Assembly: GCA_012512865.1 (NCBI GenBank)
Contig: JAAZDH010000358.1
Coordinates: 1-15,409, forward strand
DNA from: Clostridiaceae bacterium
Lineage (GTDB): Bacteria; Bacillota; Clostridia; Acetivibrionales; DUMC01
Direction: 5' to 3'
DNA length: 15,409 nt
In this document: piece after piece, positions 1-7,027 of the stretch
How the letters are laid out: the number at the start of each line of letters is the position of its first letter
Position numbering within the stretch: the stretch's first letter is position 1
Notes under the pieces: model-generated
What the model was told of the DNA's origin: nothing
The model's database searches: none
What the model saw: the letters and a program-made list of their open reading frames with translations, nothing else
Made by a program: the position numbers and the translations under genes

Positions 1-420
1 ATAAGGTGAGTGGAGTTTAGGGAAAAGGTGTCAAGGTAACACAGGGACGGGGATAAGGTCACAAAGTCACTTCTTAACCGGGAAAGTCATCTCGCCGTAT
101 AGATAGGGTTAAGGTGTACAGGATTTGGGATTTAGGAAAAGGGTATTAGGTTTTAGAGATGTTTTCGGGTATTAGATTGGGGCTTCATGCGACGAATTAA
201 GGTGACCAATATTAGCCTAAGGAAGTCGTCTCACCGGGTGGTTAGGAATAAGGTGAGTGGAGTTTGGAGTTAAGAGTTAAGATTTTAAGTATGCGTAGCC
301 ATCGTTCAAGTATTAGCCTTAGGAAGTCGTCTCGCCAGGTGATTGGGAGTAAGGTGGATGGAATTGGAATTCGGGTTTTAGGAAAAAGGTATCAAGGTTG
401 TGTCACAGGTGATGGCAGAA
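1..420 (+). repeat. Degenerate copies of a dispersed intergenic repeat
   Basis: This gene-free stretch is built from diverged copies of one unit. The core ATTAGCCTAAGGAAGTCGTC occurs at 211-230, a near copy (ATTAGCCTTAGGAAGTCGTC) at 312-331, and a more decayed one around 76-95 (AACCGGGAAAGTCATCTCGC). Each core is followed by CTCRCC and then a purine-rich tail reading roughly TAAGGTGAGTGGAGTTT; that tail is also the very first sequence of the window (2-18), so the window opens inside a copy. The distances between cores are about 139 and 101 bases, so this is not a tight tandem array. The same core returns at the right end of the window in both orientations. I see no convincing gene here; an 89-codon reading frame at 264-533 runs through the repeats and resembles nothing. 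Confidence 0.8.
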
Positions 421-428
421 TAAAACAA

Positions 429-457
429 TTGCAATTGATTCGTCTAAAGGTTATAAT
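429..457 (+). promoter_or_regulatory. Probable promoter of lon
   Basis: TTGCAA (429-434) and a perfect TATAAT (452-457) are separated by 17 bases. Transcription would start near 464, giving lon an unusually long leader of about 190 bases. The -35 box matches the consensus at four of six positions. No better promoter is visible closer to the gene. Confidence 0.5.
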
Positions 458-554
458 AATGTCGAAAAAACGAATATTTTATGTAAACTGCAAATATGTA
501 TTAATGTTCATGAAAGTAGTATTATTGGTTTGATTGATGCATAAAAATTGTTAT

Positions 555-598
555 ACGGCAGGTTTACATGGCATGATGGTTTGCACGGCATGATTAGA
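555..598 (+). promoter_or_regulatory. Direct repeats in the lon leader, possible operator
   Basis: The segment ACATGGCATGAT (566-577) is repeated as GCACGGCATGAT (583-594), 17 bases further on, and a shorter ACGGCA also sits at 555-560. The spacing of roughly one and a half helical turns and the position between the predicted promoter and the start codon would suit a protein or RNA control site. The motif is not the CIRCE or CtsR box known from heat-shock genes. The role is inference only. Confidence 0.3.
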
Positions 599-651
599 AT
601 GAAACATAAAATATTTTGTTTTTATTATACCTAAAGTAGGGGTTGGTTGAA

Positions 652-3099
652 ATGTATAGACAGAGGAAAAAGGAAAAGGTTAAAATATTGCCGTTGTTGC
701 CTTTAAGAGGGCTCGTGGTTTTTCCATACGTTATTATGCATTTTGATGTGGGAAGGTTGAAATCCATCAAGGCACTGGATGAAGCCATGGTAAATGATCA
801 GCTTATATTTCTCGTGACGCAGAAAGACGCGAGGGATGATTCTCCAAGCGAGAATGAATTATACAGGGTTGGCACGATATCAAAAGTAAAGCAGCTGGTT
901 AAACTGCCCGGGGATACGATAAGGGTTTTGATAGAAGGTATAAGCAGGGCTGAAATCCGGGAATTTGTCCAGACAGAACCTTGTTTTATAGCAAAAGCTG
1001 TAGAGCATGAAGTTTCAATGGACGAGGGATATGAAATAGAGATTGAAGCACTGAAAAGGCGGGTAATGGATTCTTTTGGAGAATATGTAAAGCTAAGTAA
1101 CAAGGTAACGCCGGATATACTTTTAACTATCTCGGCAGTAAATGATGTGGGACAAATGTGCGACATGATAGCATCCAGCTTATTCTTAAAGATTGAGCAA
1201 AAGCAAGAGATATTGAATGAGTTCAACCCGATATACAGGATGGAAAAGCTTCTCGATATTCTTATAAAGGAAAATGAAATACTGGAAGTTGAAAGAAGCA
1301 TAAACTTAAAAGTCCGCAAGCAAATAGACAAGATGCAGAAGGAATACTACCTGAGGGAGCAGCTGAAGGCAATACAAAGCGAGTTGGGCGACAGGGGAGG
1401 AATAACTGGAGAAGTTGAAGATTACAGGGATAAGGTTGATAAGGCAAATTTGCCCCCGGACGTGGAAGAGAAGGTGCAAAAGGAACTGGACAGGCTGCTG
1501 AAGCTGCCACCGGGCTCCGCCGAAGGAGGGGTTATCAGGACCTATGTAGATTGGATACTGGATCTTCCATGGAATAAAAAAACATTGGAAGTTATTGATT
1601 TGAAAAAAGCCGAAGATATACTCAACGAAGACCATTACGAGCTAAAGAACGTGAAAGACAGGATAATTGAATACCTTGCCGTAAGAAAGCTTACCAATAG
1701 CCTAAAAGGCCCCATACTATGCCTTGTAGGTCCTCCGGGAGTTGGTAAAACATCTATTGCCAAGTCTATTGCAAGGGCATTGAACAGGAATTACGTAAGG
1801 ATGTCCCTGGGAGGAATAAAGGATGAAGCTGAGATAAGGGGCCATAGGCGTACTTATGTTGGAGCCATGCCTGGCAGGATTATTTCAGCAATGAAACAGG
1901 CAGGGTCAATGAACCCGCTTATTTTGCTGGATGAAATTGATAAAATGAGCAGTGATTTCCGCGGAGATCCTGCATCGGCAATGCTTGAGGTGCTGGATGG
2001 GGAGCAGAACTTTGCATTCAGGGACCATTATCTCGAGGTGCCTTTCGATCTTTCGGATGTCCTGTTTATTACCACTGCAAACAATAAGGATGCGATACCT
2101 AGGCCCTTGTTGGATAGGATGGAAATAATTGAAATATCAGGGTATACCGAGGAGGAAAAGCTGAATATTGCCATAAAGCATCTTATACCCAAGCAAATCA
2201 AGGCCCATGGCCTTAAAAAAGGAAATGTAATATTTGATGAACAGGCTATAAGGGACATAATAGCTTATTATACCCGTGAGGCTGGAGTAAGGAACTTGGA
2301 AAGGGAAATAGCAGCTATTTGCAGGAAAACAGTAAGGCGGATTATCGGGGAAAAGAGAAAAGTAATACGGGTTACGGCAAAAAGCGTGGAAAAATACCTG
2401 GGAATCAAAAAATTCAGGCATGACAAGGCTGCTGAAAAAGATGAAGTTGGAATTGCCAAGGGTCTTGCATGGACTCCTGTAGGCGGGGATACACTGTCAA
2501 TCGAGGTTAATATAATGGAAGGAAGCGGCAAACTGGAATTAACGGGGCAACTGGGAGATGTTATGAAAGAATCTGCCAGGGCAGCCATGAGTTTCATCCG
2601 TTCAAGGGTTGGCGACTTTAATATTGCAAGGGACTTTCATACGAAGTACGATATACACGTACATGTCCCGGAAGGCGCAATACCGAAGGATGGCCCCTCC
2701 GCTGGAATAACCCTTGCCACTGCAATTGTTTCTGTGTTGACGGGTATTCCTGTAAAAAGAAATGTTGCTATGACAGGAGAGATAACATTAAGGGGAAGAA
2801 TATTGCCTGTAGGCGGTTTGAAGGAAAAAGTGCTGGCCGCACATAGGGCAGGTTTGGATACAATAATTGTGCCTGCTGATAATAAAAAAGATATTGAAGA
2901 ATTACCTGAAAATATCAGGGGGAAAATAAAAATAATATATGCTTCTGATATGGATACGGTGCTGAATGCCGCCATGACGAAAAAAATAGGAAAGGCGAAA
3001 TATGAACCTAAAAGCACGGAAGAACATCAGAAAGATATTATCATGGCAGGGGAGCAGCAAATTATAAGCTGTGTTGAGGATAAAGATCAAGTGATGTAG
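652..3099 (+). CDS. lon: ATP-dependent protease Lon (LonA type)
   Basis: A cytoplasmic AAA+ serine protease that unfolds and degrades misfolded and regulatory proteins. With the ATG at 652 it has 815 residues, the normal LonA length. The N-terminal substrate-binding domain spans about residues 10-205 (it opens with LPLLPLRGLVVFP), followed by a helical region. The AAA+ module has Walker A GPPGVGKT at 360-367 and Walker B LILLDEIDK. The C-terminal protease domain has the catalytic Ser683 in PKDGPSAG and Lys726 in GGLKEK, 43 residues apart as in E. coli Lon (Ser679/Lys722). A TTG at 643 would add three residues, but it abuts the AGTAGGGG ribosome binding site (635-642), which is well spaced for the ATG, so I prefer 652. 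The gene stands alone on its strand, without the clpX partner common in other Bacillota, and ends at a strong bidirectional terminator facing mecA. Confidence 0.97.
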   Translation: MYRQRKKEKVKILPLLPLRGLVVFPYVIMHFDVGRLKSIKALDEAMVNDQLIFLVTQKDARDDSPSENELYRVGTISKVKQLVKLPGDTIRVLIEGISRAEIREFVQTEPCFIAKAVEHEVSMDEGYEIEIEALKRRVMDSFGEYVKLSNKVTPDILLTISAVNDVGQMCDMIASSLFLKIEQKQEILNEFNPIYRMEKLLDILIKENEILEVERSINLKVRKQIDKMQKEYYLREQLKAIQSELGDRGGITGEVEDYRDKVDKANLPPDVEEKVQKELDRLLKLPPGSAEGGVIRTYVDWILDLPWNKKTLEVIDLKKAEDILNEDHYELKNVKDRIIEYLAVRKLTNSLKGPILCLVGPPGVGKTSIAKSIARALNRNYVRMSLGGIKDEAEIRGHRRTYVGAMPGRIISAMKQAGSMNPLILLDEIDKMSSDFRGDPASAMLEVLDGEQNFAFRDHYLEVPFDLSDVLFITTANNKDAIPRPLLDRMEIIEISGYTEEEKLNIAIKHLIPKQIKAHGLKKGNVIFDEQAIRDIIAYYTREAGVRNLEREIAAICRKTVRRIIGEKRKVIRVTAKSVEKYLGIKKFRHDKAAEKDEVGIAKGLAWTPVGGDTLSIEVNIMEGSGKLELTGQLGDVMKESARAAMSFIRSRVGDFNIARDFHTKYDIHVHVPEGAIPKDGPSAGITLATAIVSVLTGIPVKRNVAMTGEITLRGRILPVGGLKEKVLAAHRAGLDTIIVPADNKKDIEELPENIRGKIKIIYASDMDTVLNAAMTKKIGKAKYEPKSTEEHQKDIIMAGEQQIISCVEDKDQVM

Positions 3100-3109
3100 A
3101 TGTGAGCTT

Positions 3110-3158
3110 AAAACCCTATTGGCTTTCCAGCGTTTTGCCGGAAAGCCAATAAGGTTTT
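3110..3158. terminator. Bidirectional terminator between lon and mecA
   Basis: A 19-base arm (3110-3128) is complementary to 3140-3158 with a single C:A mismatch, around an 11-base loop. The arm begins AAAACC and ends GGTTTT, so either transcript carries a U-rich base of the stem. The structure starts 10 bases after the lon stop and overlaps the mecA stop codon (3157-3159), so one hairpin can end both converging transcripts. Confidence 0.88.
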
Positions 3159-3780
3159 AAAAATAAGTGTTAAGCACGTCAATGGCACATTTTTCAATCA
3201 TGATTTCGCCATATTCATTGAGGTAACCTTCAAAGAAAGAGGAATTAAACACTCTTTTCCCATATTCGCTTAGCAAGGAATCTATCTGGACGTAGTTAAG
3301 AGGTTTTGCGCTTTTTAAAAGGAGGTAGTACATATCCTTGAGTTTATACAAGTAGCTTTCACCTGAAAACATATTGTATATTTTATCCACCACCCTGCAA
3401 ATATCATCAAGGGTGTTAAAACAATATATCATTCTCACAGGATAAACTATCCTGCGGGCTTTTCGTTTTACCTTGGCATCAGTCTTTTTTATCCTGCTCT
3501 TGATATATTTTTGCAAGGATTCTAAATCCGTATTTTCATCCAGCTGGGTTATTGTAATAATAAATCCTTCTGCCATATCGCAAACAGGCTCAAATACAAT
3601 ATGCGCATTGGAAAAATCAAAACCATATTGTGTTTCAGCCTGTTCAATCATATCCCAAAGCAATTCCTGTGCCGCGTTGGAATTGTAAGTAAGGGATTCA
3701 AGGTCTATATTTCTTTCCTTTAAGTCATTTAATGAAATTGTAACTTTAATCTTGTTGTCACTTATTTTTTCTATTTTCAT
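3157..3780 (-). CDS. mecA: MecA-type adaptor protein
   Basis: A cytoplasmic adaptor expected to deliver substrates to, and activate, the ClpC unfoldase of the ClpCP protease; in B. subtilis MecA controls ComK and general proteolysis. It has 207 residues with the ATG at 3780. The N-terminal substrate-binding half opens MKIEKISDNKIKVTISLNDL and carries the family-like segment AAQELLWDMIEQAE. A basic linker (about residues 90-110, KSRIKKTDAKVKRKARR) leads to the C-terminal ClpC-binding half with YCFNTLDDICRVVDKIY and a final YGKRV...EYGEIMIEKCA stretch. A GTG at 3792 would add four residues, but it lies inside the GGTGAT ribosome binding site, so the ATG is the better start. It converges on lon and is transcribed divergently from the maf operon. 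Family membership is clear in layout, while sequence similarity to B. subtilis MecA is modest by eye; a ClpC partner is not in the window. Confidence 0.85.
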   Translation of the reverse strand: MKIEKISDNKIKVTISLNDLKERNIDLESLTYNSNAAQELLWDMIEQAETQYGFDFSNAHIVFEPVCDMAEGFIITITQLDENTDLESLQKYIKSRIKKTDAKVKRKARRIVYPVRMIYCFNTLDDICRVVDKIYNMFSGESYLYKLKDMYYLLLKSAKPLNYVQIDSLLSEYGKRVFNSSFFEGYLNEYGEIMIEKCAIDVLNTYF

Positions 3781-3823
3781 ATAAATCACCACGATTCCGT
3801 TTATTCTACCATCATCAACTTCT

Positions 3824-3852
3824 ATTATACTTTGTAATTAAGAAATTGAGAA
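3824..3852 (-). promoter_or_regulatory. Probable mecA promoter
   Basis: On the minus strand a perfect TATAAT (3829-3824) lies 17 bases downstream of TTCTCA (3852-3847), which matches the -35 consensus at four of six positions. The predicted start near 3817 leaves a short leader of about 37 bases before the ATG at 3780. Confidence 0.6.
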
Positions 3853-3961
3853 GACCTAAAATTGATTTTGCTGCAAAAAGTCGGATTTAAGCTTGATTTA
3901 GCTTATAGTTGGCGTTTAATCCCGGAAAGCAAAAGTATAATTGGAATTCCCTTATGAAATA

Positions 3962-3990
3962 TTGGAATTTCCCATCATATCAGTTATAAT
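3962..3990 (+). promoter_or_regulatory. Probable promoter of the DUF4321-maf unit
   Basis: TTGGAA (3962-3967) and TATAAT (3985-3990) are separated by exactly 17 bases. The -35 region belongs to a direct repeat: TTGGAATTCCC at 3941-3951 recurs as TTGGAATTTCCC at 3962-3973, 21 bases (two helical turns) apart, which could be a regulator site. The rest of the 339-base divergent gap (3781-4119) holds the mecA promoter and a very AT-rich leader (about 4020-4105) with no structure I can assign. Confidence 0.65.
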
Positions 3991-4119
3991 AATAAGCATA
4001 AATCGCATATACGGGCACGTAAGATAAGATAATTTATATTAGAGTTGTTTTATATTTATTTATATTACATCTTAGTTATATTATTGTTTTATTATTATTG
4101 ATTATTGGAGGATAAGCCC

Positions 4120-4395
4120 ATGATGCGCCGTTCAAGGAATCCTGTAATTCTTGTGGTTTTTGTGCTGGTAGGGGGATTACTGGGAGGTATTCTCGGGGAA
4201 ATATTGTCCCAACTGCAAGGGCTGGAGTGGATAAAGATGGGAGGAGCAAACGGGTACAGGCAGCTCTTTTCCTTTTCTCTCAACCCCTTGATTAGTACAA
4301 ATTTCCTGGATTTCAGCCTTAGTCTTGCCTTAAGGATCAATTTTGGGAGCTTAATCGGAATAATAGCCGGGATATTACTCTATTTCAGGACGTGA
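4120..4395 (+). CDS. Small membrane protein, DUF4321-like
   Basis: A 91-residue protein of unknown function with two hydrophobic segments. The first, about residues 8-28 (NPVILVVFVLVGGLLGGILG), is glycine rich; the second, about 68-90, ends SLIGIIAGILLYFRT. Between them lies a polar stretch with a conserved-looking LFSFSLNPLISTNFLDFSL segment. This matches my memory of the DUF4321 proteins encoded just upstream of maf in many Clostridia; the assignment rests on that context and the topology. The ATG at 4120 follows GGAGG (4107-4111) at good spacing, whereas a TTG at 4105 overlaps the ribosome binding site. The stop lies only a few bases before the maf start, so the two genes are translated from one transcript. 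Confidence 0.8.
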   Translation: MMRRSRNPVILVVFVLVGGLLGGILGEILSQLQGLEWIKMGGANGYRQLFSFSLNPLISTNFLDFSLSLALRINFGSLIGIIAGILLYFRT

Positions 4396-4400
4396 AAAAC

Positions 4401-4979
4401 ATGGCAAAGAAAATAATACTTGCATCGTCATCGCCTCGAAGGAAGCTATTATTGGAGCAATGGGGAGTACCTTTTGAAATCATGCCTTGCAGCTTGGGTG
4501 AAGAAAATATAAATTTTCCCGGGGAACCCGGGATTAAAGTAGAAAAGCTTGCATTGATGAAAGCACTGGATGTGGCCCAAAGAACGGAAAACAGCCTTAT
4601 ATTAGGGGCGGATACCATTGTTGTCCTTGATGGTCTAATTTTAGGGAAACCCGTAAATGACGAGGATGCTTATAGTATGCTTGGAAAATTAAGCGGAAAA
4701 TGTCATGAAGTGTTGACAGGCGTAGCCATGGTAGATTCAGAAAAGGGCATATTCAAGACAGGACATGAAAAAACAAAGGTTTACTTTAGAGAAATCAGCG
4801 ATAAGGAAATCAGGGAGTATATATACACGGGAGAACCGAAAGACAAGGCCGGTGCATATGCAATACAGGGGAAAGGGGCATTGTTTGTAGAAAAAATTGA
4901 TGGAAGCTATACCAATGTAGTAGGGCTTCCTTACGAGCTTGTACAAAGTATGCTGAAAGAATTTGGCATTATTATATAA
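4401..4979 (+). CDS. maf: Maf family nucleoside triphosphate pyrophosphatase
   Basis: A cytoplasmic house-cleaning enzyme that hydrolyses dTTP, UTP and modified nucleotides to monophosphate and pyrophosphate; in B. subtilis Maf was first noticed as an inhibitor of septum formation. The 192-residue protein has the signature ILASSSPRR at residues 5-13, the ADT motif with the likely catalytic Asp71, and the C-terminal GAYAIQGKGALFVEKIDG and NVVGLP segments of the family. The ATG at 4401 is preceded by CAGGA at 10 bases; a GTG at 4392 overlaps the preceding stop codon and would add three residues, so the start is not fully certain. The gene lies upstream of radC-mreB, the usual order in Bacillota. 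The 307-base gap to radC contains two new promoters, so radC and mre expression can be uncoupled from maf. Confidence 0.95.
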   Translation: MAKKIILASSSPRRKLLLEQWGVPFEIMPCSLGEENINFPGEPGIKVEKLALMKALDVAQRTENSLILGADTIVVLDGLILGKPVNDEDAYSMLGKLSGKCHEVLTGVAMVDSEKGIFKTGHEKTKVYFREISDKEIREYIYTGEPKDKAGAYAIQGKGALFVEKIDGSYTNVVGLPYELVQSMLKEFGIII

Positions 4980-5027
4980 AAGGGCAAATTTATATACTTA
5001 AAAATGAGAAAAAAAGGAAGAAGGGTG

Positions 5028-5056
5028 TTGATCTCCCCGGTTAAATGTTATATAAT
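5028..5056 (+). promoter_or_regulatory. Distal promoter P1 of radC-mre
   Basis: TTGATC (5028-5033) and TATAAT (5051-5056) are separated by 17 bases. Transcripts would start near 5063 and carry a leader of about 225 bases that includes the ACCGGGGAA segment at 5145-5153. Confidence 0.6.
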
Positions 5057-5167
5057 GTAAATAATGCCATAAATATATATACATGAGAATAACAGGATAG
5101 TTTGTTATTATGCCGGATTTTATGTCGAACAATTAAGTAAAAGAACCGGGGAAAAGTTATTTATTAC

Positions 5168-5197
5168 TTGAAAAAAATTTAAATTTAAGTTTATAAT
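5168..5197 (+). promoter_or_regulatory. Proximal promoter P2 of radC-mre
   Basis: TTGAAA (5168-5173) and TATAAT (5192-5197) are separated by 18 bases. The start near 5204 gives a shorter leader of about 83 bases that lacks the 5145-5153 segment but keeps the hairpin at 5230-5273. The surrounding sequence is very AT rich, so chance -10 matches are possible. Confidence 0.5.
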
Positions 5198-5229
5198 ATT
5201 AATATGTATGACAATACATAAATACTATT

Positions 5230-5273
5230 CCCCGGTAGGTTGAAACCATAAGAACTACTTATACCTGGCGGGG
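5230..5273 (+). promoter_or_regulatory. Leader hairpin overlapping the radC ribosome binding site
   Basis: CCCCGGTAGGT (5230-5240) can pair with ACCTGGCGGGG (5263-5273): an 11-base stem with one G:G mismatch and one G:U pair around a 22-base loop. The right arm contains the first bases of the radC ribosome binding site (GGGAGG, 5271-5276), so folding would partly hide it. The left arm can instead pair over nine bases (5228-5236) with 5145-5153, an alternative structure available only to transcripts from P1. The role is inferred. Confidence 0.45.
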
Positions 5274-5286
5274 AGGTAATTGAAAA

Positions 5287-5985
5287 TTGACAAGTAAGTT
5301 AAAAATCAAGGATTTACCATTGGATGAAAGGCCGTACGAGAAGTTGGAGAAATATGGACCGGAAGTGCTTTCCAATGCAGAGCTCCTGGCAATAATTATC
5401 AGGTGCGGAAACAGGAATGAAACTTCCGTATCTTTAGCCCAGCGGTTGCTTATGCAGGATGAAGAAGGAAGGGGTCCGGCCTATCTCCATAACTTATCCT
5501 TGGAGCAGTTACGGAAGCTTAAGGGTATTGGACGAGTTAAAGCAATTCAAATTAAGGCCTTGATGGAGTTTTCGAAAAGGGTTGCATCGACCTTTAGCAA
5601 TAACGGAAAGATTGTAATAAGGTGTTCAAGCGATGTAAGCAGGTTGTTGATGGAGGAAATGCGGCATTTGAAGAAAGAGGTGTTCAAAACAATCCTGGTG
5701 AATACGAAGAACCAGTTAATAAAACTGGTAAACGTTTCAATAGGCAGCTTGAGTGCTTCTATTGTTCATCCAAGGGAGGTTTTTTCCGAGGCCGTAAAAG
5801 CTGGGGCTTCATCTGTCATATTCGTGCATAATCATCCCAGTGGTGACCCTGAACCAAGCATGGAAGACATTGAAACGACGAGAAAATTGGTGGATGCAGG
5901 GAATATACTCGGGATAAAAGTATTGGACCACATAATTATCGGTGATGGTATTTATACTAGTCTAAAAGAGAAAGGATTAATTTGA
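5287..5985 (+). CDS. radC: RadC family JAMM-domain protein
   Basis: A 232-residue RadC/UPF0758 protein. The N-terminal part carries a helix-hairpin-helix region (about residues 28-95, with LRKLKGIGRVKAIQIKA). The C-terminal JAB1/MPN fold has a complete JAMM metal motif: His181, His183, Ser191 and Asp194 in HNHPSGDPEPSMED. Despite the name, a role in DNA repair is not established for the family and its substrate is unknown. The start is a TTG at 5287, ten bases after GGGAGG; no ATG is available nearby and the N-terminus (KIKDLPLDERPYEKL) is typical, so I trust it. It ends one base before the mreB ATG, so the two are almost certainly translationally linked. Expression may be tuned by the leader hairpin upstream. 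Confidence 0.95.
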   Translation: MTSKLKIKDLPLDERPYEKLEKYGPEVLSNAELLAIIIRCGNRNETSVSLAQRLLMQDEEGRGPAYLHNLSLEQLRKLKGIGRVKAIQIKALMEFSKRVASTFSNNGKIVIRCSSDVSRLLMEEMRHLKKEVFKTILVNTKNQLIKLVNVSIGSLSASIVHPREVFSEAVKAGASSVIFVHNHPSGDPEPSMEDIETTRKLVDAGNILGIKVLDHIIIGDGIYTSLKEKGLI

Positions 5986-5986
5986 T

Positions 5987-7009
5987 ATGGGTTTGTTTGG
6001 TAAAGATATAGGTATTGATTTGGGTACCGCCAACACTATTGTTCATGTTAAAGGCAAGGGTATAGTGATTAGGGAACCATCCGTCGTGGCAGTTAATAAA
6101 AAGACAGGCACGATTATCACCGTGGGCGATGCAGCCAAAAGCATGATAGGCCGTACTCCGGGAGATATCGTGGCCATAAGGCCGCTGAAAGACGGGGTAA
6201 TAGCGGATTTTGACATAACTTTAAGCATGCTCAAGTATTTTATAAGAAAAACCACTAAGAGCACATTCATTTCAAAGCCGAGGGTGCTGATTTGTGTGCC
6301 CACCGGCGTTACCGAGGTGGAGAAGAGGGCAGTTGAAGAGGCTACTTACCAAGCCGGGGGCAGACAGGTCCTGCTTATCGAAGAACCAATGGCTGCGGCT
6401 ATTGGTGCCAATTTGCCCGTGGAAGAACCAACAGGAAGCATGGTTGTCGATATTGGGGGGGGTACCAGCGAGGTTGCCGTGATATCCCTTGGAGGCATTG
6501 TTACCAGCCGGTCTTTAAGAATTGCCGGTGATGAATTTGACCAGGCCATTGTCAATTATATAAAAAGGGAATACAGCTTAATGATTGGAGAGCGCACGGC
6601 GGAAGAAATCAAGGTGACCATTGGCGCTGCATATCCGAAACTGTCTGAAGAGACAATGAGCATACGCGGAAGGGATATGGTTTCGGGTCTTCCCAAGAAT
6701 ATTAGTATTACATCGTCGGAAATAACTGAAGCATTGAGAGATCCTGTTTATGCCATTATTGATGCAATAAAGTATACAATGGAAAGAACTCCGCCTGAAC
6801 TTGCGTCCGATATAATGGACAAGGGAATAATGCTTACGGGTGGAGGCGCGCTTTTAAGCGGTTTGGACAAGCTTATTGCAAAGGAAGTAGGCGTACCGGT
6901 CAACATTGCCGAAAATCCGCTTGATTGTGTTGCACTTGGTTCTGGAAAAGTGCTGGAAGAAATAGAAACATTGAAAAAAGTATTGGTTTCTCCCAGAAAA
7001 TTTGTTTAA
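5987..7009 (+). CDS. mreB: Rod-shape protein MreB (bacterial actin)
   Basis: An ATP-binding actin homologue that forms short membrane-bound filaments and directs lateral peptidoglycan synthesis. It has 340 residues, the normal length. Actin-fold motifs are intact: phosphate-1 DLGTANT at 11-17, phosphate-2 DIGGGTSE at 155-162 and the adenosine motif LTGGGA at 283-288. The N-terminus MGLFGKDIGIDLG resembles MreB rather than a separate Mbl-only branch, but MreB and Mbl cannot be told apart with certainty by reading. The ATG follows the radC stop by one base with AAAGGA just upstream. The phosphate-2 loop is encoded by a run of eight Gs (6455-6462), an unusual homopolymer in an AT-rich gene. mreC follows after 18 bases. 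Confidence 0.97.
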   Translation: MGLFGKDIGIDLGTANTIVHVKGKGIVIREPSVVAVNKKTGTIITVGDAAKSMIGRTPGDIVAIRPLKDGVIADFDITLSMLKYFIRKTTKSTFISKPRVLICVPTGVTEVEKRAVEEATYQAGGRQVLLIEEPMAAAIGANLPVEEPTGSMVVDIGGGTSEVAVISLGGIVTSRSLRIAGDEFDQAIVNYIKREYSLMIGERTAEEIKVTIGAAYPKLSEETMSIRGRDMVSGLPKNISITSSEITEALRDPVYAIIDAIKYTMERTPPELASDIMDKGIMLTGGGALLSGLDKLIAKEVGVPVNIAENPLDCVALGSGKVLEEIETLKKVLVSPRKFV

Positions 7010-7027
7010 GGAGGGAAACTTGAGCCG

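Noticed and set aside
264..533. 89-codon reading frame before lon
   Set aside because: It runs through the degenerate repeat copies, has no clear ribosome binding site, and its Arg/Ser-rich translation follows the repeat rather than a protein family.
643..651. TTG at 643 as the lon start
   Set aside because: It touches the AGTAGGGG ribosome binding site, whereas the ATG at 652 has proper spacing.
5034..5153. Inverted repeat TCCCCGGTT (5034-5042) with AACCGGGGA (5144-5152) as a terminator or element end
   Set aside because: The arms are 101 bases apart, no T run follows, and the left arm lies inside the spacer of the distal promoter, so it would not be in that transcript.
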